Assembly: GCF_001561955.1 (NCBI RefSeq)
Contig: NZ_CP014223.1
Span: 744,001 to 808,000, forward strand
Direction: 5' to 3'
DNA: 64,000 nucleotides
DNA from: Anaerotignum propionicum DSM 1682
GTDB taxonomy: Bacteria; Bacillota; Clostridia; Lachnospirales; Anaerotignaceae
This document shows, in pieces, positions 1 through 8,026 of the stretch. Position 1 is the first letter of the stretch; the number at the start of each line of letters is the position of its first letter. The translations under genes and the position numbers were made by a program. A model generated the notes under the pieces. It ran no database searches, had not been told where the DNA came from, and saw only the letters and a list, made by a program, of their open reading frames with translations.

Positions 1-1
1 G

Positions 2-796
2 GCGGACTCCACTTCTCGTTGGGCGGAAGCACTGCGTGAAATGAGCGGTCGTTTGGAAGAAATGCCAGGTGAAGAAGGCTACCCTGCTTACTTGGGTTCT
101 CGTTTGGCGCAGTTCTATGAAAGAGCGGGCCGCGTTGTATCCTTGGGTAAGGAAGAAAGAATTGGTACACTGACAGCAATCGGTGCAGTATCCCCTCCCG
201 GTGGTGATACTTCCGAACCTGTATCTCAGGCTACCTTACGTATTGTTAAGGTGTTCTGGGGTCTTGATGCATCCTTGGCCTATAAGCGCCATTTCCCTGC
301 AATTAACTGGTTATCAAGCTACTCCTTGTATCAGGACAGAGTGGACGAATGGGCAGATATCAATGTACATCCCGATTTTTCTGAGCATCGCACCGAAGCG
401 ATGAGACTTTTGCAAACAGAGGCTGAATTACAGGAAATCGTTCAGCTGGTTGGCGTTGACTCCTTGTCTCACGGTGATAGATTGATTCTGGAAACAGCTC
501 GTTCTATCCGCGAGGACTTCTTGCATCAAAACTCTTTCCATGAGGTAGATACCTATACATCTTTGCATAAGCAGTATAGAATGTTAAAATTGATTTTGAC
601 CTTCTATCACGAAGCACAGGCTGCAATTAAGGCGGGTGTTCATATTCAGAAAATCACAAAGCTGAATGTAATTGAGCGTATCGGCCGTGCAAAGTATACG
701 GAAGAAGTAAACGTAGATAAGAGCTACGATGAAATCGAAAATGATATTAAAGCCGAAATCAATGATTTAATCAGTAAGGGGGCAGATGAATTATGA
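2..796 (+). CDS. ntpA: V-type ATP synthase subunit A, C-terminal part (5' truncated by window)
   Basis: Catalytic A subunit of the V-type (archaeal-type) ATPase, the rotary complex that couples ATP hydrolysis or synthesis to H+ or Na+ movement across the membrane. The frame is open from base 2, so the gene begins upstream and about 264 C-terminal residues are visible. The fragment [13 protein letters not shown] followed by [17 protein letters not shown] is the highly conserved catalytic-domain stretch just after the Walker B region, and AVSPPGGD follows it. The N-terminal domain and P-loop lie outside the window. The stop overlaps the start of subunit B by ATGA (793-796), indicating translational coupling in one operon. 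Confidence 0.95.
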   Translation, partial: ADSTSRWAEALREMSGRLEEMPGEEGYPAYLGSRLAQFYERAGRVVSLGKEERIGTLTAIGAVSPPGGDTSEPVSQATLRIVKVFWGLDASLAYKRHFPAINWLSSYSLYQDRVDEWADINVHPDFSEHRTEAMRLLQTEAELQEIVQLVGVDSLSHGDRLILETARSIREDFLHQNSFHEVDTYTSLHKQYRMLKLILTFYHEAQAAIKAGVHIQKITKLNVIERIGRAKYTEEVNVDKSYDEIENDIKAEINDLISKGADEL

Positions 797-2169
797 TAAA
801 GGAATATAGATCGATTCAAGAAGTTGCCGGTCCCCTTATGCTCGTAACAGGTGTTGATGGCGTAAAATATGATGAGTTAGGCGAAATCGAATTATCAAGC
901 GGTGAAGTTAGAAGATGTAAGGTTCTGGAAGTAAACGGTGATACAGCGCTGGTACAGTTATTCGAGAGTGCTACGGGAATTAATCTTGCGGAAAGCAAGG
1001 TGCGTTTCTTAGGCAAAAGTTTGGATTTTGGCGTATCCCCCGATATCTTAGGGCGCGTATTCAGCGGTATGGGTAAACCTATTGATGGCGGCCCTCAAAT
1101 TATCCCAGAAAAACGTTTGGATATTAACGGTGCACCTATTAATCCTGCAGCAAGAGAGTATCCAGCGGAATTTATTCAAACTGGTGTTTCTGCTATTGAC
1201 GGTTTGAACACTTTGGTTCGTGGTCAAAAGCTTCCCATTTTCTCCGGTTCAGGCTTGCCACATGCCAACTTGGCGGTTCAAATTGCTCGTCAGGCAAAGG
1301 TTCGTGGTACAGATTCCAAGTTCGCCGTAGTATTTGCGGCTATTGGTATTACCTTTGAGGATGCAGAATTCTTTATCAATGACTTTAAGGCAACTGGTGC
1401 AATTGATCGTTCTGTTGTATTTGTAAACCTTGCAAATGACCCTGCGGTTGAACGTGTTTGTACCCCTCGTATGGCATTAACTGCTGCGGAATATTTGGCT
1501 TTTGAACAAGGGATGCACGTTTTGGTTATCTTAACGGATATTACAAACTATGCAGAGGCTCTTCGTGAAGTATCTGCGGCAAAGAAGGAAGTTCCCGGTC
1601 GTCGTGGTTACCCGGGCTACCTATATACTGACCTTGCAACCATGTATGAACGTGCTGGGCGTATGAAGGGAAAAGAAGGATCTATTACAATGATCCCTAT
1701 TTTGACCATGCCTGAAGATGATAAGACCCATCCTATCCCTGACTTAACAGGATATATTACGGAAGGTCAGATTATCTTAAGCCGTGATCTTTATAAAAAA
1801 GGCATTCAGCCTCCAATCAACGTTTTGCCATCCCTTTCTCGTTTGAAGGATAAGGGTATTGGTAAAGGCAAAACAAGAGAGGATCATGCCGATACCATGA
1901 ACCAGTTGTTTGCGGCTTACTCTCGTGGTAAGGATGCAAAAGAACTGATGGCAATTTTGGGTGAATCTGCATTGTCCGATACAGACTTGATTTATGCTAA
2001 GTTTGCAGATGAATTTGAAAAAACATATGTATCTCAAGGTTTTAGAACTGATAGAACCATAGAACAGACATTGGAAACCGGATGGAACTTGCTTCGTATG
2101 CTGCCAAAGAGTGAATTGAAGCGTATTCGTGACGAATATCTGGAAAAATATTTAGCAGACGGGGAGTGA
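793..2169 (+). CDS. ntpB: V-type ATP synthase subunit B
   Basis: Non-catalytic B subunit (458 aa, normal family length) of the V-type ATPase head, alternating with A subunits in the A3B3 ring. The start [15 protein letters not shown] is typical. The position of the P-loop carries [16 protein letters not shown] instead of a GKT motif, the hallmark of the regulatory B subunit. [23 protein letters not shown] is the conserved B-type counterpart of the A-subunit segment. It overlaps the A gene by 4 bases and lies 6 bases before subunit D, so A-B-D is one transcription unit. Confidence 0.97.
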   Translation: MIKEYRSIQEVAGPLMLVTGVDGVKYDELGEIELSSGEVRRCKVLEVNGDTALVQLFESATGINLAESKVRFLGKSLDFGVSPDILGRVFSGMGKPIDGGPQIIPEKRLDINGAPINPAAREYPAEFIQTGVSAIDGLNTLVRGQKLPIFSGSGLPHANLAVQIARQAKVRGTDSKFAVVFAAIGITFEDAEFFINDFKATGAIDRSVVFVNLANDPAVERVCTPRMALTAAEYLAFEQGMHVLVILTDITNYAEALREVSAAKKEVPGRRGYPGYLYTDLATMYERAGRMKGKEGSITMIPILTMPEDDKTHPIPDLTGYITEGQIILSRDLYKKGIQPPINVLPSLSRLKDKGIGKGKTREDHADTMNQLFAAYSRGKDAKELMAILGESALSDTDLIYAKFADEFEKTYVSQGFRTDRTIEQTLETGWNLLRMLPKSELKRIRDEYLEKYLADGE

Positions 2170-2175
2170 TGAGTC

Positions 2176-2856
2176 GTGGCTAGATTGAATGTCAATCCTA
2201 CCCGTATGGAAATGTCCAGATTAAAGCAATTGCTGAAGACAGCGACTAGAGGTCATAAGCTGCTGAAGGATAAACTGGATGAGCTGATGAAGCAGTTCTT
2301 GAATATCGTACGGGAAAATAAGCGCCTTCGTGAAGAAGCAGAGGCGGCTTTGGAAAATGCTTATAAAGACTTTATTATAGCCAGAGCAGTTTTAAGCGAA
2401 AGTGTTTTGGGAGAATCTTTAATGATTCCTCAGCAATCCGTTGCTGTAAAGGTTACAAAAAAGAATATTATGAGTGTTAATGTACCTGTTTTTGATTTCC
2501 AAGCAGAAGAGAGCAGTGGGGATATTTATCCCTATGGACTTGCTTTTTCATCAGGAGAATTAGACAGTGCAATGCTTTCTTTTTCTAATGCAATGGAGCC
2601 TTTATTGCGTTTGGCGGAAAGTGAAAAAACTGCTCAGCTTTTGGCCCAGGAAATTGAACGCACCCGTCGTCGTGTAAATGCCTTAGAAAACGTTATGATT
2701 CCAAACTATCAGGAGACAATTAAATATATTACCATGAAGCTGGAAGAAAACGAACGTGCAGGTACAACACGATTAATGAAAGTGAAAGATATGGTATTGA
2801 AAAAAGCCTTGGAAGAAAAGAAAAAGCTTGAGAACAAAGGCGAAATTATTTCATAA
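2176..2856 (+). CDS. ntpD: V-type ATP synthase subunit D (central stalk)
   Basis: Subunit D (226 aa) forms the long coiled-coil central rotor shaft of the V-type ATPase. The N-terminus reads MARLNVNPTRMEMSRLKQLL, followed by long amphipathic helices (residues about 10-60 and 140-210), as in the family. The start is GTG at 2176, 6 bases after the B-subunit stop; GGGGAGTGATGAG upstream supplies the ribosome site. It is the last gene of the operon, and a terminator hairpin follows directly. No F, C, E, I or K subunit gene follows; they must be upstream or elsewhere. Confidence 0.95.
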   Translation: MARLNVNPTRMEMSRLKQLLKTATRGHKLLKDKLDELMKQFLNIVRENKRLREEAEAALENAYKDFIIARAVLSESVLGESLMIPQQSVAVKVTKKNIMSVNVPVFDFQAEESSGDIYPYGLAFSSGELDSAMLSFSNAMEPLLRLAESEKTAQLLAQEIERTRRRVNALENVMIPNYQETIKYITMKLEENERAGTTRLMKVKDMVLKKALEEKKKLENKGEIIS

Positions 2857-2862
2857 AAGGGG

Positions 2863-2894
2863 AGCTCCATGTATAAATTGCATGGGGCTTTTTT
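2863..2894 (+). terminator. Rho-independent terminator of the V-ATPase operon
   Basis: The arms AGCTCCATG (2863-2871) and CATGGGGCT (2881-2889) pair over 9 bp with one G-U, followed by a T run, 7 bases after the ntpD stop. Confidence 0.85.
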
Positions 2895-3174
2895 GCAGAG
2901 AAAAAGACATTTTTTCAAATTTATGCAGAAGTCTCCATGGAAAAAAATAAAACAATTTTTTTTGTGAAAGTTTAATTGAAGAGTTTTCTTCATAATTTGT
3001 TAAAAAAGACGATTAAACCTTCATTCTAAGGTAGTAAGCTTGTTAAAATGAAAAATAATAATAGAAAAAAGAAAAATACAGTATTTTTATCAATAATTTT
3101 ATTCCCGGTAATAGAAAATCCGTACTAAAAACAACCAAAAATTCTAAATATTGTAGAAAAATTCACTATAACTA

Positions 3175-3202
3175 TTGTTTTTATTGCGAAAAGTGGTATA
3201 CT
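3175..3202 (+). promoter_or_regulatory. Candidate promoter for the aminotransferase leader
   Basis: TTGTTT (3175-3180), a 16-base spacer and TATACT (3197-3202). The predicted start near 3209 falls just before the paired leader described next. A second, weaker possibility is TTCGAA-17-TATACT at 3281-3309; both have good -10 boxes and modest -35 boxes. Confidence 0.45.
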
Positions 3203-3212
3203 GAAAATGCAA

Positions 3213-3315
3213 TTAGGTAGGTAATTAGCGGGCATTGTGGGATTATTGAACAATAAATGAATTTTATTTCATTATTTTAGTTCGAATAAAATAATTGCTA
3301 ATGTATACTGCCTAA
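3213..3315 (+). promoter_or_regulatory. Possible structured 5' leader RNA of the aminotransferase gene
   Basis: The gap 2857-3374 (518 bases) holds no gene. Within it, TTAGGTAG (3213-3220) can pair with CTGCCTAA (3308-3315), and ATTAGC (3224-3229) with GCTAAT (3297-3302). Together they close a 67-base loop. Inside lie ATTATTTTA (3271-3279)/TAAAATAAT (3287-3295) and a partly competing AATGAA (3256-3261)/TTCATT (3268-3273). The ribosome site AAGGAG (3357-3362) comes 40 bases later. The interior is AT-rich, so inner hairpins may arise by chance; the outer two stems are the better evidence. I recognise no known riboswitch consensus. Confidence 0.35.
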
Positions 3316-3374
3316 AAAATAACACATAATATCATATTATAATGATGAAAATGATGAAGGAGAAGTGAAAAACA

Positions 3375-4574
3375 ATGAAATTATCTGACAGAGTACAAGC
3401 GATGCAGAATTCCCCTATCAGAAAATTTAATCCTATGGCTGCAGAAGCTAAGGCACAGGGAACAAAGATTTATCATCTGAATATCGGACAGCCTGATATC
3501 GTAACACCTTCTGTATTTATGGAATCAATCAAAGGATTTGACCAAAAGGTTCTCGCTTACGCTGAATCTCCCGGACTTCCTGAATTACAGGATTCTATCA
3601 TTGATTACTTTAAAACCTTTGATATGAGTTTAGACAGAAAAGACATCTTAATCACTAGTGGTGGTTCCGAAGCTTTGACTTTGGTATTCTTGTCTTTGAT
3701 TAATCCTGGCGATGAAGTAATTGTTGCTGAACCTTACTACACAAACTATTTGACATTCATTCAGGCTGCTGATGGTGTAATTAAACCTGTTACAACCTAC
3801 GCTGAAGATGGTTACAAATATGCTTACATGGATAGATTGGAAGCAGCTGTAACAGAAAAAACAAAAATGATTTCTATCGTTAACCCTGGTAACCCTACAG
3901 GTTGCATTCTTTCCAGAGAAGACATGAGAGTTATTTGTGACTTCGCAAAGAAGCATGACCTTTGGATTTTGGCTGACGAAGTTTACAGAGAATTTGCATA
4001 TGACGGCAGAGAAATGACATCCTTTGGTCAGTACGAAGATGTAGCTGACAGAGTTATCATCATTGACTCCATCTCCAAGAGATTCTCCGCTTGTGGTGCT
4101 CGTATTGGTTGCTTAATCTCCAAGAATGCAGATCTTATGGCTAACGTTATGAAGATTGCTATGGGTAGACTTTGCTGCCCTACATTGGAAATGGTTGGCG
4201 CAACTGCTCTTTATAAATTAGATCCTGCTTTCTTCTCTGAAGTTAGAGCTGAATACGAAAAAAGAAGAAACGTTTCTTACGAAGCACTCAAGAAAATCCC
4301 CGGCGTTGTTTGCGAACAGCCTGGTGGTGCTTTCTATATCACTTGCAAGATGCCTGTTGAAAATACAGAAGACTTGTTAGTATTCTTATTGAAAGAATTC
4401 AGAGAAAACAACGAAACAGTTATGTATGCTCCTGCTGAAGGTTTCTATGCTACACCTGGCTTGGGTAAAAACGAACTGCGTATCGCTTATATCTTGAATG
4501 CAGAAGATATGGCAAGAGGTATCGAGCTGTTAGGCAAAGGTATCGAAGCTTATAAGGCTGCAGGCCACAAATAA
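3375..4574 (+). CDS. PLP-dependent aminotransferase (aspartate aminotransferase fold, class I/II)
   Basis: A 399-residue fold-type I aminotransferase that moves an amino group between an amino acid and a 2-oxo acid via pyridoxal phosphate in the cytosol. Visible motifs are GGSEA (96-100, phosphate contact), NPGNPTG (170-176), DEVYREF (201-207, with the Asp that contacts the PLP ring nitrogen) and DSISKRFSACGARIG, with Schiff-base Lys235 and Arg243. The start is ATG 3375 with AAGGAG at 3357-3362. The substrate cannot be fixed from sequence; aspartate, aromatic or branched-chain donors are all possible. It is a single-gene unit with its own candidate promoter, leader and terminator. Confidence 0.9.
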   Translation: MKLSDRVQAMQNSPIRKFNPMAAEAKAQGTKIYHLNIGQPDIVTPSVFMESIKGFDQKVLAYAESPGLPELQDSIIDYFKTFDMSLDRKDILITSGGSEALTLVFLSLINPGDEVIVAEPYYTNYLTFIQAADGVIKPVTTYAEDGYKYAYMDRLEAAVTEKTKMISIVNPGNPTGCILSREDMRVICDFAKKHDLWILADEVYREFAYDGREMTSFGQYEDVADRVIIIDSISKRFSACGARIGCLISKNADLMANVMKIAMGRLCCPTLEMVGATALYKLDPAFFSEVRAEYEKRRNVSYEALKKIPGVVCEQPGGAFYITCKMPVENTEDLLVFLLKEFRENNETVMYAPAEGFYATPGLGKNELRIAYILNAEDMARGIELLGKGIEAYKAAGHK

Positions 4575-4595
4575 GATATACTTTTACGAAATCTT

Positions 4596-4624
4596 AAAAC
4601 ACCCCTTAATGGGGTGTTTTTTTA
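4596..4624 (+). terminator. Rho-independent terminator after the aminotransferase gene
   Basis: AAACACCCC and GGGGTGTTT form a strong short-loop stem ending in a run of seven T, 21 bases after the stop codon. Confidence 0.9.
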
Positions 4625-4870
4625 TATTCTATTTTCCCATGAAAGGGTAATTACAATCGGAATCCCTAGGTAAAGATTAGCATAGGTAGAGATAAGAAGG
4701 TGGTGGCATCTAATAACATGTTTGTCTACTGCATATTTCGAAGCTTGTGATTCTTTCAAAAATTATGCTTTTATCTACATCCAAACGCCTATCTTTATTG
4801 TATTTTTTCAATGTTTTTAGAACGACGAATTTTGTCCCTGCATATACTTTAAGAGCAGGGGGTGATGGGA

Positions 4871-5347
4871 TTGAGTTCCATCGGTGTTTATTTGACAATA
4901 GAAAATGAAGAAGGGCTTTCTCAGTGTTTGGAGCGTATCAGTCCTTTGGCGGATGCAATCATACTTTTAGACCAAAGGGGAGAGGAAATGGAGCAGCGTG
5001 CACAGCGTGCCAGAGAGCTCATGGCTCGTTTGCGTGGAAAGGAGATTGAAGACGAAGGATTTCAATTGTTATTAACCTGCGCCCAAGAGGATGCGCCATC
5101 ATTGGAAGTATGTATAAGTTTAGGGGAATACTTCTATAAAAAGCATGTTTGGAAGCAGGCAATTTTTTGGTTTGAGAATACGCTCCGACTGGATGGTGGA
5201 GAAATCAGTTTTGTATGTCTACGTCTAGGGACTTGTTATGGCGAGCTTGGTCAATGGGAAAGTGCTGCTAAGTATATGAAACTAGCAGAGATATTTGAAA
5301 ACGCTGGTGCAGAGGCGGTACTGGCAGATAGCACTACTGATGAATAA
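4871..5347 (+). CDS. Small TPR-repeat protein
   Basis: About 158 residues. The C-terminal half has helix pairs spaced like two tetratricopeptide repeats: PSLEVCISLGEYFYKKHVWKQA (two pieces, residues about 78-100), then FVCLRLGTCYGELGQWESAAKYM. TPRs bind protein partners; no catalytic motif is seen. The start is uncertain. GTG 4862 and ATG 4865 are in frame but overlap or abut the ribosome site AGGGGGT (4857-4863), so TTG 4871 at normal spacing is preferred. The N-terminal half is acidic, with a helical segment full of Glu and Arg. Function unknown. Confidence 0.75.
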   Translation: MSSIGVYLTIENEEGLSQCLERISPLADAIILLDQRGEEMEQRAQRARELMARLRGKEIEDEGFQLLLTCAQEDAPSLEVCISLGEYFYKKHVWKQAIFWFENTLRLDGGEISFVCLRLGTCYGELGQWESAAKYMKLAEIFENAGAEAVLADSTTDE

Positions 5348-5378
5348 TTCAGGATTAAAATGGAATAGAACCAGAATG

Positions 5379-5414
5379 AAAAAGCCACCATTATTGATTT
5401 CAGGTGGCTTTTTG
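5379..5414. terminator. Bidirectional terminator between convergent genes
   Basis: AAAAAGCCACC and GGTGGCTTTTT form a perfect stem with A and T runs on both flanks. It serves the TPR gene (plus strand) and the hydrolase gene (minus strand). Confidence 0.85.
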
Positions 5415-5424
5415 TGACAGTGCA

Positions 5425-6189
5425 TTATTTATGCAAGAAATTTTCGCTGATTCTAACAAAGGTATCCAGATTCGAAAGCATGGCAGGTTGACCGCCTTTT
5501 TCGAAGAGGAACATTTCGCCGTGACCGATTTTTTTAATCAAGTTGGAATAGGTCTTTTCAAAGTAATTTACATTCAGTTCTAATACAAATTCATCCTCTT
5601 TACTCCCCGTTAAAAGAATAGGAGGGACAAAATCCTCTAGAGATTTATGAAAAAACTTACCAATTTCTCGAGAATGTTTTTCTATGGCTTGCGTATCGCA
5701 ATCCACAACCTTTTCCCAGTCATCACCATGCATGGAGATATAAAAACCCCTTATTTCATTAGCTTTCTTGGAAAGCTCCCGTTGTTCACCGATGGTTTCT
5801 GTAAATGCTTGAAGTGGATTTTCTCCTTCAAAGCTATCAGCTATGACTTTATGAATAAGTTTGGGGCGCTCTAAGGCTACGTTGATGGCCACTAAAGCCC
5901 CACCGCTACTACCAATGAGACTTACATTGTTATAGTTTTTTTCCTCAAGAAAAGCAATAACCTGCTGTGCTTCGTAGAACCATAAGTCTGCGGGGAATTC
6001 AAGAATTCTTTCGGATTTTCCATGGCCTAAAAAATCAATTAGAATTACTGTATGGTTTTCCATAAATTTTATTGCAGCTTCCTCAAACATTGCAGAGGAT
6101 GCAGTATTTCCGTGGAGCAGTAATAATGGTTCTCCATGGCCCAGTTCCTGATAGTAAACCTGCTTATTTTCAAAAGTAAAATATGACAT
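5425..6189 (-). CDS. Alpha/beta-fold hydrolase
   Basis: A 254-residue cytosolic alpha/beta hydrolase. It has the oxyanion motif HGNTASS (26-32), the nucleophile elbow GSSGG (93-97, Ser95), a likely acid in GSKEDEF (Asp199) and the catalytic His223 in IGHGEMF, in the order and spacing of the family. IDFLGHGKSE (51-60) is the conserved strand-4 turn. No signal peptide is present. The start is ATG 6189 with AGGAGG 9-14 bases upstream. The substrate is unknown (esterase, C-C hydrolase or similar). Monocistronic, convergent with the TPR gene. Confidence 0.9.
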   Translation of the reverse strand: MSYFTFENKQVYYQELGHGEPLLLLHGNTASSAMFEEAAIKFMENHTVILIDFLGHGKSERILEFPADLWFYEAQQVIAFLEEKNYNNVSLIGSSGGALVAINVALERPKLIHKVIADSFEGENPLQAFTETIGEQRELSKKANEIRGFYISMHGDDWEKVVDCDTQAIEKHSREIGKFFHKSLEDFVPPILLTGSKEDEFVLELNVNYFEKTYSNLIKKIGHGEMFLFEKGGQPAMLSNLDTFVRISENFLHK

Positions 6190-6352
6190 GTGTGTGCCTC
6201 CTAATATTTATTTTAACTGATGTTAAACGCCCCTATTTTTGAGAGTGAAACTCAAGAAATGTGTTCAGTCACAGGAGAAATTTGGACTGAACAGAAAGGC
6301 GGGAGAATAACAACTGTGATAGATATTGATTTTTCATTATCTAAAAATAATT

Positions 6353-6380
6353 AGCAAGGCAATGAAATTGTTGCCTTGCT
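6353..6380 (-). terminator. Second hairpin downstream of asnA
   Basis: AGCAAGGCAA and TTGCCTTGCT (10 bp perfect, 8-base loop). Read on the minus strand it is followed by AATTATTTTTAG, a weak U tract, so it may back up the asnA terminator. The rest of the 295-base gap 6190-6484 shows nothing else. Confidence 0.45.
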
Positions 6381-6436
6381 TAGTTATTTACTTTTATCCA
6401 CATGTTTTCACCTCCCAGCGTATTTCTTACAAATAA

Positions 6437-6463
6437 AGCGGAAACTTTTAATTAGTTTCCGCT
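6437..6463 (-). terminator. Terminator of asnA
   Basis: AGCGGAAACT (6437-6446) and AGTTTCCGCT (6454-6463) pair perfectly. On the minus strand the stem is followed by TTATTTG, 21 bases beyond the asnA stop. Confidence 0.75.
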
Positions 6464-6484
6464 CAGTTTCATTTGTCTATTTAA

Positions 6485-7492
6485 TTACAAAAGTACAATT
6501 CCTGCTTCTTTGCAAGCATCAATGGTTTCCTGATCCCAAATGGAGGATTGTACCTCGCCAATATGAGCTTTACCTAAAAGCAGCATGCATAAGCGAGATT
6601 GTCCGATACCGCCGCCGATGGTAGAGGGAAGCTTGCCCTCCAGCAACATTTTATGAAAAGGAAGTTCACGACGGTCGTCGCAGTTTGCTTTACGCAATTG
6701 TTCATCCATAGCTTCTGGGTCAACACGAATGCCCATGGAGGAAATTTCAAAAGCACAATCTAAAACAGGATTGTAAAACAGGATATCTCCGTTTAATTTC
6801 CAATCATCATAGTCTGGTGCACGACCATCATGGGGCTTACCGGACTTTAAAACATCCCCAATCTGCATGATAAAGACAGTTTTATGCTCTTTTGCAATAG
6901 CATTCTCTCTTTCCTTTGGTGTAAGATCGGGATATTTATCTTCTAATTCTTGAGAAGTGATGAAGGTTACTTCTCTGCAAAGCTCTGTGGTGATACGAGG
7001 GTATTTTTGCTTTATTACATCTAAGGTATCACAAATGCTGATTACGATGCCCTGCACGGTATATTTCAATTCTTGCACGTTTCTCTTTTCGGCGGTAATT
7101 ACCTTTTCCCAATCCCACTGATCAACATAAATAGAGTGCAAATTGTCCAGAACCTCATCGCGGCGGATTGCATTCATATTTGTGTAGATACCTTTGCCCG
7201 GATGGAAATCATAACGATGCAAAGCCATTCTTTTCCATTTTGCTAAGGAATGAACCACCTCAGCCGTAACGCCTGTTGCAGGAACTTCAAAGCTAACGGG
7301 ACGTTCCACGCCATTTAAGTTATCATTCAAGCCTGTTTGTGCATCCACAAACAAGGGTGCGGACACTCTTTTCAGATTTAAATTTTGAGAAAGATTTTCT
7401 TCAAAGGTATTATGGATCATACCGATTGCGTTTTGTGTTTCATATAAAGTAAGCGCGGACGCATAGCCCTTAGGAATAAAAGTTTTACCCAT
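6485..7492 (-). CDS. asnA: Aspartate-ammonia ligase (asparagine synthetase A)
   Basis: Makes asparagine from aspartate, ammonia and ATP (via aspartyl-AMP) in the cytosol. At 335 residues it matches the AsnA family length. Characteristic stretches are [16 protein letters not shown] near the N-terminus, [39 protein letters not shown] and the C-terminal [22 protein letters not shown], the class II synthetase-like motif 3. The start is ATG 7492 behind TGAGGA. It is divergent from blaI with its own promoter. AsnA uses free ammonia rather than glutamine. Confidence 0.95.
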   Translation of the reverse strand: MGKTFIPKGYASALTLYETQNAIGMIHNTFEENLSQNLNLKRVSAPLFVDAQTGLNDNLNGVERPVSFEVPATGVTAEVVHSLAKWKRMALHRYDFHPGKGIYTNMNAIRRDEVLDNLHSIYVDQWDWEKVITAEKRNVQELKYTVQGIVISICDTLDVIKQKYPRITTELCREVTFITSQELEDKYPDLTPKERENAIAKEHKTVFIMQIGDVLKSGKPHDGRAPDYDDWKLNGDILFYNPVLDCAFEISSMGIRVDPEAMDEQLRKANCDDRRELPFHKMLLEGKLPSTIGGGIGQSRLCMLLLGKAHIGEVQSSIWDQETIDACKEAGIVLL

Positions 7493-7528
7493 AAATAATC
7501 CTCATTTCATAGTATTTTTACTTGTTTA

Positions 7529-7557
7529 AGAATAACACAGTGGCATTGTAAATTCAA
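7529..7557 (-). promoter_or_regulatory. Promoter of asnA (minus strand)
   Basis: On the minus strand TTGAAT (7557-7552), a 17-base spacer and TATTCT (7534-7529), about 37 bases before the asnA start codon. It lies outside the BlaI operators. Confidence 0.6.
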
Positions 7558-7569
7558 GTAAAATGATAC

Positions 7570-7598
7570 TTGACAAGGAACTCCTACAATTGTATTAT
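7570..7598 (+). promoter_or_regulatory. Consensus promoter of blaI-blaR1
   Basis: TTGACA (7570-7575), a 17-base spacer and TATTAT (7593-7598). The first BlaI-type operator overlaps the spacer and the -10 box, so repressor binding should block polymerase. Confidence 0.8.
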
Positions 7599-7624
7599 AT
7601 AAACAACATACAAATGTAGGAGTT
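7579..7624. promoter_or_regulatory. Paired BlaI/MecI-type operators
   Basis: Two TACA-N2-TGTA palindromes: TACAATTGTA at 7585-7594 and TACAAATGTA at 7609-7618, 24 bp apart centre to centre. TACA-TGTA is the known core of BlaI/MecI operators. The outer flanks AACTCC and GGAGTT make the whole block one inverted repeat. The right arm contains the AGGAG ribosome site of blaI (7618-7622), so DNA binding and the RNA hairpin both cover expression signals. Confidence 0.8.
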
Positions 7625-7630
7625 GATAGC

Positions 7631-8026
7631 ATGAAAAAAACAGAAGAAATTTCTCGCTTACCAGATACGGAACTAGAAATTATGAAAGTCATATGGAACG
7701 GTGAAAAAATTCTTTCAACAGCAGAAATTAAGGAGCGATTAGAGGTAAGGCGCTCATGGAATATTTCTGCTTTACAAACTTTGCTGAATCGTCTGATTGA
7801 ACGAGGATTTTTGCAATCTTATAAAGAAGGGAAAAACCGTTTTTATATTGCTAGTGTTGAAGAGACAACCTATTTGGCACTGGAAAACAAGCTATTCCTA
7901 AATAAGGTGAATAACAATTCTCTTACAAAATTAGTTGCCTCGTTATATGACAGTCGTGCTATTTCTGAAAATGATTTAGATGAGCTGGCTGCGTATATTC
8001 GTAACAAAACAGGGGGCGAGACTTAA
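7631..8026 (+). CDS. blaI: BlaI/MecI/CopY-family transcriptional repressor
   Basis: A 131-residue winged-helix repressor. The N-terminus LPDTELEIMKVIWNG and the recognition part WNISALQTLLNRLIERGFLQSYKEGKNRFY are the family signature; the C-terminal helices (about 80-128) would dimerise. It presumably binds the two operators just upstream and represses its own operon. In this family repression is relieved by cleavage triggered by the partner metalloprotease. The stop and the ATG of the next gene share one base (8026), so the two are translationally coupled. Confidence 0.92.
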   Translation: MKKTEEISRLPDTELEIMKVIWNGEKILSTAEIKERLEVRRSWNISALQTLLNRLIERGFLQSYKEGKNRFYIASVEETTYLALENKLFLNKVNNNSLTKLVASLYDSRAISENDLDELAAYIRNKTGGET

